Source of the DNA: an uncultured Eubacteriales bacterium
GTDB taxonomy: Bacteria > Bacillota > Clostridia > Lachnospirales > Lachnospiraceae
Direction: 5' to 3'
NCBI GenBank assembly: GCA_900544525.1
Contig: UQVN01000200.1
Span: forward strand, 1-6,422
Length of the DNA stretch: 6,422 nt
The position numbers and the translations under genes are program-made. The notes under the pieces are model-generated. The model saw only the letters and a list, made by a program, of their open reading frames with translations. It had not been told where the DNA came from and did no database searches. Positions within the stretch are counted from its first letter, which is position 1, and each line of letters begins with the position of its first letter. Shown piece by piece: positions 1 to 6,350 of the stretch.

Positions 1-7
1 CTGTAAA

Positions 8-13
8 TATAAT
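8..13 (+). promoter_or_regulatory. Candidate -10 box for the hydratase/CoA-transferase/permease operon
   Basis: A perfect TATAAT lies at 8-13. The matching -35 box would fall before the window starts, so the promoter cannot be confirmed. If it is real, transcription would begin near 20 and leave a leader of about 110 nt before the first gene. In AT-rich DNA a lone TATAAT can arise by chance. No regulator gene or clear operator is visible between here and the first gene. Confidence 0.3.
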
Positions 14-115
14 GAAATTAAGAAAAACGATTAGTTTCAAATAAATTTAAAAACAATTTTGGATGTTTCAATTGGCAGATTAAGCGAAAAAGCATCACAT
101 GGTATTTTGTTTTCT

Positions 116-122
116 AGGAGGG
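116..122 (+). promoter_or_regulatory. Ribosome binding site that fixes the hydratase start
   Basis: AGGAGGG sits 6 nt before the ATG at 129. The upstream in-frame ATG at 99 has no such site, and using it would bury the Shine-Dalgarno sequence inside the coding region. The start at 129 is therefore preferred. Confidence 0.85.
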
Positions 123-128
123 AATGAA

Positions 129-545
129 ATGGAAGAAAAAAGATTTTATGTAGGACAAAAATATGAATTTGACAAAACCATTAGCGATGAAGATGTAAAG
201 AAATTTGCTGAAGTGACAGGAGATTTTAATCCACTTCATTTAGATGAAGAGTTTGCAAAAACGACAATGTTTGGAGGTAGAATTGCACATGGAATGATTG
301 GAGCGGGAATTATTTCAGGGGGACTTGCTATGTACTTACCAGGAACAGGAACTACTTATCTTGGACAGGAATTATCCTTTAAAAACCCAGTTAGAATTGG
401 GGAAACCATTCATGTGGAACTTGAGATTATGGAATTAATTCCTAAGAAAAAATTTGATATTGCAAAGATTAGAACTACTTGTACCAATTCAAAAGGTGAA
501 ATTGTCATTGATGGAACAGCAACTGTAATTCCGCCTAGAGCGTAA
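129..545 (+). CDS. MaoC-family (R)-specific enoyl-CoA hydratase (PhaJ-like)
   Basis: A single hot-dog-fold hydratase of 138 residues, close to the roughly 134 of classical PhaJ proteins. The hydratase-2 motif is intact at about 30-37 (TGDFNPLH). It supplies the catalytic Asp32 and His37, which match Asp31 and His36 of Aeromonas PhaJ. A conserved GGRIAHGM follows at about 49-56. The family reversibly hydrates trans-2-enoyl-CoA to (R)-3-hydroxyacyl-CoA in the cytoplasm, and small members like this prefer short chains such as crotonyl-CoA. No signal peptide or extra domain is present. The gene leads the operon and stops 19 nt before the CoA-transferase start, so co-transcription is very likely. 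Next to a CoA-transferase and a carboxylate permease it probably dehydrates an imported 3-hydroxyacid after CoA activation. PhaJ normally feeds polyhydroxyalkanoate synthesis, but no PHA synthase is visible here. The family call is firm and the exact substrate is inferred. Confidence 0.9.
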   Translation: MEEKRFYVGQKYEFDKTISDEDVKKFAEVTGDFNPLHLDEEFAKTTMFGGRIAHGMIGAGIISGGLAMYLPGTGTTYLGQELSFKNPVRIGETIHVELEIMELIPKKKFDIAKIRTTCTNSKGEIVIDGTATVIPPRA

Positions 546-564
546 AAAATGGGAGGGTATATCC

Positions 565-2127
565 ATGCAAAAATTAATAACAGCGAGCCAAGCAGCACAA
601 TTAATAAAAGATAATGATACGATAGCGTTTAATGGATTTGCATTTGGGTTTGGATTTCCAGAAGCTCTTGCAAAGTCCATTGGAAAACGTTATGAGCAAG
701 AAAAAAAACCAGAAAATCTTACATTATTGTTTGCTTCTGGTTGTGGGGATAATGGAAAGAGTGATTTTGGGTTAGATCATTTTGCACAAGAAGGAATGGT
801 ACGAAGAATTGTAGCAGGACATGTTGGTTTAGCAAAAAAATTGAGCGGAATGATTAATGAAAATCAAGTAGAAGCTTATAATTTCCCACAAGGAGTTATC
901 ACCCATTTATATCGTGCCATTGCAGGCGGTAAATCAGGGGTTGTCACTCATGTAGGGTTAAAAACATTTGCAGATCCTCGTTTAGAGGGTGGGAAAATGA
1001 ATGAGAAAACAAAAGAGGATTTAGTGGAAGTGATTCAAGTAGCTGGCAAAGAGCAACTTTTTTATCGTTCTATGCCAATTCAAGTGGCTTTAATTCGAGG
1101 AACAAAAGTAGATGAGTATGGTAATATGACATTGGAAAAAGAGGGCGTTTACTTAGAAACTCTTCATATTGCGCAAGCAGCGAAAAATTCTGGTGGCATT
1201 GTTATCGCACAAGCAGAACAAGTTGTAAAACATGGAAGTTTAAATGTAAGAGAAATTGAGATTCCTGGAATGTTAGTAGACTATATTGTAAAAGCAGAAC
1301 AAGAAGATCATAAGATGAATGCAGGAGTCCAATATGAGCCATCGTATACAGGAGAAGCTGTGATACCTGTGGAACAGATCAAGCCAATGAAAATGAGTCC
1401 AAGGAAAATCATTTCTAAGCGTTGTGCTATGGAACTAGAACGAAACACTATAATTAATTTAGGAATTGGGATGCCAGAAGGAGTGGCGGCGGTTGCACTA
1501 GAAGAAGGGATTAGTGATTGGACGACTATGACAATTGAAGCAGGTTCTGTTGGAGGAGTTCCAGGTTCTGGAACGAATTTGGGTGGTGCAACCAATGTAG
1601 AAGTGATTATAGGACACCCAAATATGTTTGATTTTTATGATGGTGGTGGACTTGATATTGCATTTTTAGGATTGGCACAAGCCGATGAGAAGGGAAACAT
1701 TAATGTTAGTAAATTTAATGGCAGAATGGTTGGCTGTGGAGGTTTTGTAAATATTACGCAAAACACAAAGAGGGTTATTTTTTGTGGTACTTTTACAGCA
1801 GGAAAATCAGAAATAGAAGTAGAAGATGGAAAACTTCTTATCAAAAAGGATGGACAGTATAAAAAGTTTATCAAAAAAGCAGAACAAGTGACATTTAGTG
1901 GAGAGTATGCAAAAGAAGTTGGCCAAGAGGTTCTTTACATAACAGAAAGAGCAGTTTTTCAGTTAACCGAAAAAGGGATGGAATTAATTGAAATTGCTCC
2001 AGGGGTTGATTTACAAAAAGATATTTTAGATCAGATGGAGTTTGAACCAATAATTTCTAAGCAACTAAAGAAAATGGATTCTGCGATATTTAAAGATGAA
2101 GTTATGGGACTAAAAGACCGAAAATAG
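565..2127 (+). CDS. Short-chain acyl-CoA:carboxylate CoA-transferase, fused alpha-beta (YdiF/Pct type)
   Basis: A family I CoA-transferase of 520 residues. The alpha half (about 1-270) and beta half (about 285-520) are joined in one chain, as in propionate CoA-transferase (Pct) and E. coli YdiF. It moves CoA from a donor such as acetyl-CoA to a free short-chain acid through a glutamyl-CoA thioester. Residues 16-32 resemble the first CoA-transferase signature, with NG in place of the usual GG. The beta domain has NLGIGMPEG at 298-306. The glutamate in TIEAGSVGGVPG, Glu325, aligns with catalytic Glu324 of Clostridium propionicum Pct. GGGVP-type glycine-rich sequence and an ATN follow, as is typical of this subgroup. 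The start is set by GGGAGGG at 551-557, 7 nt before the ATG. The permease gene follows after 54 nt. In this operon the enzyme likely activates the acid brought in by the permease without spending ATP. Acetate, propionate, butyrate, lactate, acetoacetate and 3-hydroxybutyrate are all possible acceptors, and sequence alone does not decide. Confidence 0.92.
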   Translation: MQKLITASQAAQLIKDNDTIAFNGFAFGFGFPEALAKSIGKRYEQEKKPENLTLLFASGCGDNGKSDFGLDHFAQEGMVRRIVAGHVGLAKKLSGMINENQVEAYNFPQGVITHLYRAIAGGKSGVVTHVGLKTFADPRLEGGKMNEKTKEDLVEVIQVAGKEQLFYRSMPIQVALIRGTKVDEYGNMTLEKEGVYLETLHIAQAAKNSGGIVIAQAEQVVKHGSLNVREIEIPGMLVDYIVKAEQEDHKMNAGVQYEPSYTGEAVIPVEQIKPMKMSPRKIISKRCAMELERNTIINLGIGMPEGVAAVALEEGISDWTTMTIEAGSVGGVPGSGTNLGGATNVEVIIGHPNMFDFYDGGGLDIAFLGLAQADEKGNINVSKFNGRMVGCGGFVNITQNTKRVIFCGTFTAGKSEIEVEDGKLLIKKDGQYKKFIKKAEQVTFSGEYAKEVGQEVLYITERAVFQLTEKGMELIEIAPGVDLQKDILDQMEFEPIISKQLKKMDSAIFKDEVMGLKDRK

Positions 2128-2181
2128 AGAATATAGTAGGAAGACCCCAGAAAATAATAAATAGAGAATGGAAGGTTTCAT

Positions 2182-3462
2182 ATGATAGGAATTTTCTTAG
2201 GATTAGCGGTGTTAGTATTTCTTGCTTATAAAGGATATAACATCATTTGGGTTGCACCAGTAGCAGCGATTGTTGTTGCTTTAACAGGTGGTTTAAATTT
2301 ATTTAGCGCTTATACAGAGACCTATATGAAAGGTCTTGTGGACTTTGTGATGTCTTGGTTTCCGACATTCTTATTTGGAGCAGTATTTGGAAAATTAATG
2401 GAGATTACTGGTGCAGCAAAAGCTGTAGCTAGAAAATTAGCGGCATTGATCGGAAGTCAAAGGGCTATTTTAGCAGTTGTGATTGCTTGTGCAGTGCTTA
2501 CATATGGCGGTGTAAGTCTGTTTGTTGTAGTATTTGCTATTTATCCATTGGCACTTGAATTATTTCATGAAGCGGATATTCCAAAACGTTTAATCCCAGG
2601 TGCTATTGCTCTTGGTGCTTTTACTTTCACCATGACAGCGTTACCAGGTTCCCCACAGCTGAATAACTTGATTGCAACACAGTATCTTGGAACAGATACA
2701 ATGGCAGCGCCAATTCTTGGTATTACAGCAGCTTTGGTAATGTTCATTTTAGGCTATATTTGGCTTTCTTATCGTGAAAAGAAACTAAGAGAAAAAGGAG
2801 AGCATTTCCATGCAGAAGAAGGAGAATTAGTGGAAGGTGAGAAAATAGAGTCCCATTGGTTATTTGGGGTGATACCACTTATCGTAGTTGTTCTTACACT
2901 AAACTTATTAAAATGGGCACCAATTCTTGCCATTGGTTCTGGCATCATTTTAACAGCTCTTTTTCATATTAAGCAGTGGAAAAAGTTACCTGAGGCATTA
3001 AATAGCGGCGCAGAAGGCTCTGTAATGGCAATTTTAAATACAGCAGCAGCCGTAGGATTTGGATCTGTTGTAAAAGCGGTTCCAGGGTTTGCAGCTATGA
3101 CAGCAGCGTTGCTCGGTATGGGAGGAAGTCCTCTTGCATCAGAGGCAGTAGCGATTACCCTTCTTGCAGGTGCCACAGGTTCCTCATCTGGTGGTATGAC
3201 AATCGCTTTAGAAGCACTTGCCAGCAAATATTTAGAAGTGGCACAAGCAATGAATATTAGTCCAGAGGCGTTCCATCGTATTGCCACCGTAGCATCTGGA
3301 GGGTTAGATACGTTACCACACTGTGGTGCGGTTATTACATTACTCGCTGTTTGTAAGCTCACACATAAAGATTCTTATTTAGATATTGGAGTTTTATGTT
3401 GTGTAATTCCTTTAATTGCGACAGCTATCATCGTTATTATGGGTAGTATGGGAATTGTATAA
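2182..3462 (+). CDS. GntP-family carboxylate permease, possibly for 3-hydroxybutyrate
   Basis: An integral membrane transporter of 426 residues with roughly 11-13 hydrophobic segments, normal for the GntP family of proton-coupled carboxylate symporters. Family-typical stretches are GGVSLF at 109-114, TALPGSPQLNN at 152-162, GSSSGGM at 333-339 and GGLDTLPHCG at 373-382. A charged loop at about 197-226, rich in Lys, Glu and His, separates the two halves. The founding members carry gluconate, but relatives carry other hydroxy acids, including D-beta-hydroxybutyrate. Being encoded with a CoA-transferase and an (R)-enoyl-CoA hydratase, and with no gluconate kinase or sugar-acid enzyme nearby, favours a short hydroxy acid over gluconate. 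GGAAGG at 2170-2175 lies 6 nt before the ATG. The gene is the last of the operon and ends about 60 nt before a strong terminator. The family is certain and the substrate is inferred from context. Confidence 0.9.
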   Translation: MIGIFLGLAVLVFLAYKGYNIIWVAPVAAIVVALTGGLNLFSAYTETYMKGLVDFVMSWFPTFLFGAVFGKLMEITGAAKAVARKLAALIGSQRAILAVVIACAVLTYGGVSLFVVVFAIYPLALELFHEADIPKRLIPGAIALGAFTFTMTALPGSPQLNNLIATQYLGTDTMAAPILGITAALVMFILGYIWLSYREKKLREKGEHFHAEEGELVEGEKIESHWLFGVIPLIVVVLTLNLLKWAPILAIGSGIILTALFHIKQWKKLPEALNSGAEGSVMAILNTAAAVGFGSVVKAVPGFAAMTAALLGMGGSPLASEAVAITLLAGATGSSSGGMTIALEALASKYLEVAQAMNISPEAFHRIATVASGGLDTLPHCGAVITLLAVCKLTHKDSYLDIGVLCCVIPLIATAIIVIMGSMGIV

Positions 3463-3520
3463 AAATGATTTTGTAGCATACTATTCTGAGAGTAATAATG
3501 AAAAAGAATGAATAAGAAAA

Positions 3521-3568
3521 AAGAAGGAGAATGATGTTGGTATTTCACATTATTCTCCTTCTTTTTTT
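3521..3568. terminator. Bidirectional intrinsic terminator between convergent genes
   Basis: A 17-bp stem pairs 3521-3537 with 3547-3563, with one G-T wobble and a 9-nt loop. On the plus strand it runs into seven T (3562-3568). On the minus strand the A-run at 3517-3522 becomes a U-run. It therefore can end both the permease operon and the membrane-protein gene, whose stop codon lies only about 10 nt away at 3578-3580. Confidence 0.93.
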
Positions 3569-3577
3569 GATGAAAAA

Positions 3578-4246
3578 CTAAGAAAGATGAAATCCCATGC
3601 TGATAATCCATACATAAGAGAGAGTTTTTGGAAGCATTAGCATTCCAAGTATGGGTTTTTTATGTACATATACAGCAACTGGAAGATAAAAGCCAAAACT
3701 TAAAAAAATGGCAACAGGCATATAAAAAAGAGCATCCTTATATTGGATTCCAGAGTATCCATAAAGAATGGAAATGAAAAGTCCAATTAAGAAAAATGGA
3801 ATATTTCGATAAATGGACCAATGGATGTCAGTTGTGGGTTTTCCCCATCCATTTTGAGGGCATAGACATAAGAGAACCCGTATAATAATAAGCAATAGGA
3901 GGACAACGGAAAACAGCATGGAAATGGTAAGATGTGGATATTGTTTTTTCCAGATAAGAAATAAAATTCCATAGAAAAAAGTCATAGTAATAGAAGTGAT
4001 CATCTTTCCGTATCCTAGCATTTTCTCAAGCCCTTTGGAAGAATTTCGAATTGCTTGCATAATGCGAGGAATGAGATGAAAGGAGTCTCCAAAACCAAGG
4101 ACAAGAGTCATTATTCCGTAAAGAAACCGAGGGGAGGAGTAAGAAGAGGCAGTAGATACTAAGTAGCATCCAGAAACCAATGCAAAGAGTAAATAAGTGA
4201 TATCAAAAATCATTTCAAATATAAGTTTTGGTGAGTAATGTTTCAT
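3578..4246 (-). CDS. Uncharacterised polytopic membrane protein (about seven TM segments)
   Basis: I do not recognise a named family for this protein of 222 residues. It is strongly hydrophobic, with likely membrane segments near 12-31, 41-60, 82-99, 106-128, 147-167, 173-195 and 201-221. Short basic or polar loops separate them, such as NSSKGLEK at 68-75. No soluble domain is present. The most conspicuous polar patch is GDSFHLIPR at 53-61, placing Asp54, His57 and Arg61 at or near the end of the second segment. A Cys pair (127, 129) and a polar CPQNGWGKP loop follow the fourth segment. The start at 4246 has a weak GGGA-type ribosome site about 8 nt upstream. The Lys-rich N-terminus and full set of segments suggest an intact gene. 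It is a single gene converging on the operon. A candidate promoter lies at 4375-4403. A transporter, a membrane enzyme or a sensor are all possible, and no function is assigned. Confidence 0.8.
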   Translation of the reverse strand: MKHYSPKLIFEMIFDITYLLFALVSGCYLVSTASSYSSPRFLYGIMTLVLGFGDSFHLIPRIMQAIRNSSKGLEKMLGYGKMITSITMTFFYGILFLIWKKQYPHLTISMLFSVVLLLLIIIRVLLCLCPQNGWGKPTTDIHWSIYRNIPFFLIGLFISILYGYSGIQYKDALFYMPVAIFLSFGFYLPVAVYVHKKPILGMLMLPKTLSYVWIISMGFHLS

Positions 4247-4374
4247 AAATAGATTCCCTATATTATCATTTATGTGTGTTTCTAAGGTAATACGCTAAGT
4301 AGCAAAAGAAGGGGAAAAAGTAGAATTTTTATTACTAGAGATTGATCACACGAAAATAATAATTCCTTTCTTGT

Positions 4375-4403
4375 ATTATAGAGCTATTAAAAAGCGTTGT
4401 AAT
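4375..4403 (-). promoter_or_regulatory. Candidate promoter of the membrane-protein gene
   Basis: Read on the minus strand, ATTACA (4403-4398, 4 of 6 to the -35 consensus) is followed by exactly 17 nt and then a perfect TATAAT (4380-4375). Transcription would start near 4368 and give a leader of about 120 nt before the ATG at 4246. It lies immediately downstream of the palindromic element, read on this strand. A nearer GATAAT at about 4263-4268 has a poorer -35 partner. Confidence 0.45.
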
Positions 4404-4412
4404 GCAAAACAA

Positions 4413-4518
4413 AGAGGCTGTCTCACAATATAAAATTTTTCCTAAGAGTAAGATATAGAAACGATAAAAACACAAATATCTGTATCTCATAGAATTCATT
4501 TATTTTGTGACAGCCCCT
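4413..4518. repeat. 106-bp imperfect palindrome: MITE/IS remnant or long terminator hairpin
   Basis: The ends are inverted repeats. AGAGGCTGTC at 4413-4422 faces AGGGGCTGTC (complement of 4518-4509), with one mismatch. ACAA matches just inside, after a 2-nt insertion on the left. Complementarity continues inward with bulges: AGATAT at 4451-4456 pairs with ATATCT at 4476-4481 around a 19-nt loop. The termini resemble the GGGGCTGTC-type ends I associate with IS1182-like elements. No transposase is present, and no clear target-site duplication is seen in the flanking A-rich sequence. On the minus strand the outer arm ends in CTCTTTGTTTT, so it might also stop transcription coming from the catalase gene. 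Confidence 0.5.
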
Positions 4519-4529
4519 AAGAAATAGAA

Positions 4530-4545
4530 AGTAAGAAGTCTTACT
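4530..4545 (-). terminator. Possible weak catalase terminator hairpin
   Basis: A 6-bp perfect stem (AGTAAG/CTTACT) with a 4-nt loop lies about 29 nt past the catalase stop. On the minus strand it is followed by TTCTATTTCTT. The stem is short and AT-rich, so termination here alone is doubtful. The larger palindrome downstream could assist. Confidence 0.3.
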
Positions 4546-4573
4546 AATTAATATTTAAAATGGGAAGAAAACA

Positions 4574-6085
4574 TTAAGGATTTAAAGTTGCCTTAATTAA
4601 TTCTTCGTTTGATAATGTTGAAAGTTGTTTTACTTTTTCAATATCTAAGTTCAATGCTTTTGTGATTCGTTCTCCATAGTCGTGATCGGCAAGATAGCAA
4701 TGAACGGCATGGCGATATTTGACATTTTCAGTAACAGGTGCAATATCTTCCGCTGTGTTAGAAATCAGTAATTGTTTTTTCTCTTCAGTCATTAAGCGAT
4801 AAAGTTCGCCACCTGCACGGAAATTATCATCGGTTGGATCATCTTTATAATCGTAGGCATACATAGCTCCAGAAAGATCAAGAGGTGGTTCCATAACATC
4901 TGGCTGTGCAGACCAATAGCCACTGCTATTAGGTGAATAAGCAGGAGCGCTTCCATAGTTACCATCCACACGCATTTGACCATCTCGATGATAATCATTT
5001 ACAACTGCGTGTTTTGCCTGATTGACAGGGATTTGATTATAGTTAACGCCTAAACGATAACGCTGTGCGTCCCCATATACAAAAAGACGACCCTGAAGGA
5101 ATTTATCTGGACTAAATCCGATTCCTGGAACTACGTGAGCAGGTGTAAAAGCAGCTTGTTCTACTTCAGCAAAGTAGTTATCAGGCCAACGATTTAATTC
5201 AAGAACGCCAACTTTGATAAGAGGGAATTCTTTATGACGCCAGATCTTTGTAATATCAAATGGATTTTCATAGTGATTTTTTGCCTGTTCTTCTGTCATG
5301 ATTTGAACATACATGGTCCATTTTGGATATTCTTTTCTTTGGATAGCTTCAAAGAGGTCACGGCCGTGATATTCACGATCCATTCCATTAATTTTTTGTG
5401 CTTCTTCATTTGTTAAGCATTTAATTCCTTGTTGTGTATGCAAGTGGAATTTACACCAAACTCTTTCATTTTTATCATTATAAAAACTATAGGTATGCTC
5501 TCCATAAACATGCATATGACGGAAAGAAGCAGGAATACCGCGATCGCTCATAACGATAGTTCTTTGGTGGAATGTCTCAGGGAGAAGAGTCCAAAAATCC
5601 CAAGTATTTTGAGGATTTCTCATTCCAGTATAAGGATCTCGTTTTACAGCTCGATTTAAGTCTGGGAAGTTATGTACATCACGAATAAAGAAAGTTGGAG
5701 TGTTGTTTCCGACAAGATCCCAGTTACCTTCTTCTGTATAGAATTTACAAGCAAATCCACGAATATCGCGTTCTACATCGGCAGCACCTCGTTCACCTGC
5801 AACAGTAGAAAAGCGGACGAATACATCTGTTTTTTTGCCGATTTCAGAGAAAACTTTTGCTTTTGTATATTGAGTAATATCGTCTGTTACAGTAAATGTT
5901 CCGTAAGCTCCCCACCCTTTTGCGTGCATACGGCGTTCTGGAATTACTTCTCGATCAAAGTGTGCAAGTTTTTCTAAAAGCCACACATCTTGTAACATAA
6001 CTGGGCCTCTAGGACCAGCTGATAGAGAGTTTTCATTTTCGGCAACAGGTGCCCCAACTTCATTTGTTAATTTTTTGTTGTCCAT
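4574..6085 (-). CDS. katA: Monofunctional haem catalase
   Basis: This cytoplasmic enzyme of 503 residues converts hydrogen peroxide to water and oxygen. Its length fits small-subunit catalases, and it lacks the C-terminal flavodoxin-like domain of large ones. The haem pocket is complete. Distal His54 lies in ERRMHAKG. RFSTVAGERG is at 91-100. Distal Asn127 lies in DLVGNNTPTFFIRD. Proximal Tyr337, with Arg333, lies in RLFVYGDAQRYRLG. These match His75, Asn148, Arg354 and Tyr358 of human catalase with a constant offset of 21, so the core has no net insertion or deletion. No signal peptide is seen. The ATG at 6085 is chosen because AAGGAGG lies 5 nt upstream. An in-frame TTG at 6133 would add 16 residues unlike catalase and overrun that site. 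The gene stands alone, with its own near-consensus promoter at 6322-6350 and a long leader. In Gram-positive bacteria such genes are commonly PerR-controlled, but I see no convincing PerR box. Confidence 0.97.
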   Translation of the reverse strand: MDNKKLTNEVGAPVAENENSLSAGPRGPVMLQDVWLLEKLAHFDREVIPERRMHAKGWGAYGTFTVTDDITQYTKAKVFSEIGKKTDVFVRFSTVAGERGAADVERDIRGFACKFYTEEGNWDLVGNNTPTFFIRDVHNFPDLNRAVKRDPYTGMRNPQNTWDFWTLLPETFHQRTIVMSDRGIPASFRHMHVYGEHTYSFYNDKNERVWCKFHLHTQQGIKCLTNEEAQKINGMDREYHGRDLFEAIQRKEYPKWTMYVQIMTEEQAKNHYENPFDITKIWRHKEFPLIKVGVLELNRWPDNYFAEVEQAAFTPAHVVPGIGFSPDKFLQGRLFVYGDAQRYRLGVNYNQIPVNQAKHAVVNDYHRDGQMRVDGNYGSAPAYSPNSSGYWSAQPDVMEPPLDLSGAMYAYDYKDDPTDDNFRAGGELYRLMTEEKKQLLISNTAEDIAPVTENVKYRHAVHCYLADHDYGERITKALNLDIEKVKQLSTLSNEELIKATLNP

Positions 6086-6315
6086 AAATACCTCCTTATA
6101 TTGCAAAATAGATATGAAATAGCTCAAAAGCAAATAGATTTTGAACTATGATAAAAGATGAGAAATCATAAAAAACATTTCTCATTATTTATAGTCACAA
6201 TTGAGCCTTTTTTATTCCAATCCACTGTAATCAATAGAAAAGAAAAAGGTTTTATTGTTTCCTATCATCAGAAAGAAGTCCAAACAAAAATATAAAAATA
6301 AACAAACCAAAAACT
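6086..6315 (-). other. Long structured 5' leader of the catalase mRNA
   Basis: If the promoter at 6322-6350 is used, about 230 untranslated nt precede the catalase start. Hairpin A is a perfect 9-bp stem, 6158-6166 with 6177-6185, around a 10-nt loop. Helix B pairs 6121-6127 with 6201-6207 (six pairs plus one G-U) and encloses hairpin A. Hairpin C pairs 6124-6129 with 6139-6144. Helices B and C compete for 6124-6127, about 30 nt upstream of the ribosome binding site. No known riboswitch class is recognised, and the stems are AT-rich, so their stability is uncertain. Confidence 0.4.
6091..6097 (-). promoter_or_regulatory. Ribosome binding site that fixes the catalase start
   Basis: AAGGAGG (complement of 6091-6097) is 5 nt before the ATG at 6085. 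It excludes the longer TTG-initiated reading from 6133. Confidence 0.9.
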
Positions 6316-6321
6316 GTATTT

Positions 6322-6350
6322 ATTATAGCATGTTAGAAATAAACAGTCAA
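6322..6350 (-). promoter_or_regulatory. Strong housekeeping promoter of the catalase gene
   Basis: On the minus strand TTGACT (6350-6345, 5 of 6) is separated by exactly 17 nt from a perfect TATAAT (6327-6322). A TG one base before the TATAAT makes an extended -10. Transcription should begin near 6315. A tenuous PerR-like half-match overlaps the -10 (about 10 of 14 defined positions over 6314-6328), which is too weak to call in such AT-rich DNA. Confidence 0.8.

Larger units (their letters stand above)
4247..4573. other. Gene-free stretch between membrane-protein and catalase genes
   Basis: These 327 bases hold no convincing coding sequence on either strand. They contain a candidate minus-strand promoter (4375-4403), an imperfect palindromic element (4413-4518) and a small hairpin just past the catalase stop (4530-4545). 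Nothing recognisable lies at 4259-4374 beyond AT-rich sequence. Confidence 0.7.

Noticed and set aside
72..87. TTGGCA followed by GC upstream of the operon, as a sigma-54 or sigma-70 promoter
   Set aside because: The GG-to-GC spacing is 8 nt, not the 10 required for sigma-54. For sigma-70 the best hexamer 16-18 nt downstream of TTGGCA is a poor -10.
99..128. N-terminal extension of the hydratase from the ATG at 99
   Set aside because: It has no ribosome binding site, and it would place the strong AGGAGG inside the coding sequence. PhaJ proteins begin near the residue encoded at 129.
2964..3362. Minus-strand open frame of 132 codons inside the permease gene
   Set aside because: It is antisense to well-conserved permease motifs, its composition matches a shadow frame, and no ribosome binding site or family resemblance is evident.
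4402..4458. Eighteen-codon plus-strand reading frame crossing into the palindrome
   Set aside because: It is too short, has no ribosome binding site and overlaps the inverted-repeat end.
5672..5977. Plus-strand open frame of 101 codons inside the catalase gene
   Set aside because: It lies opposite the conserved haem-pocket region of catalase and encodes no recognisable protein.
6086..6133. N-terminal extension of catalase from a TTG at 6133
   Set aside because: The extra 16 residues do not resemble catalases, and the AAGGAGG at 6091-6097 clearly serves the ATG at 6085.
6314..6328. PerR-box-like sequence over the catalase -10
   Set aside because: Only about 10 of 14 defined positions match, and most of those come from the TATAAT itself. 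In AT-rich DNA this is not significant without a motif scan.
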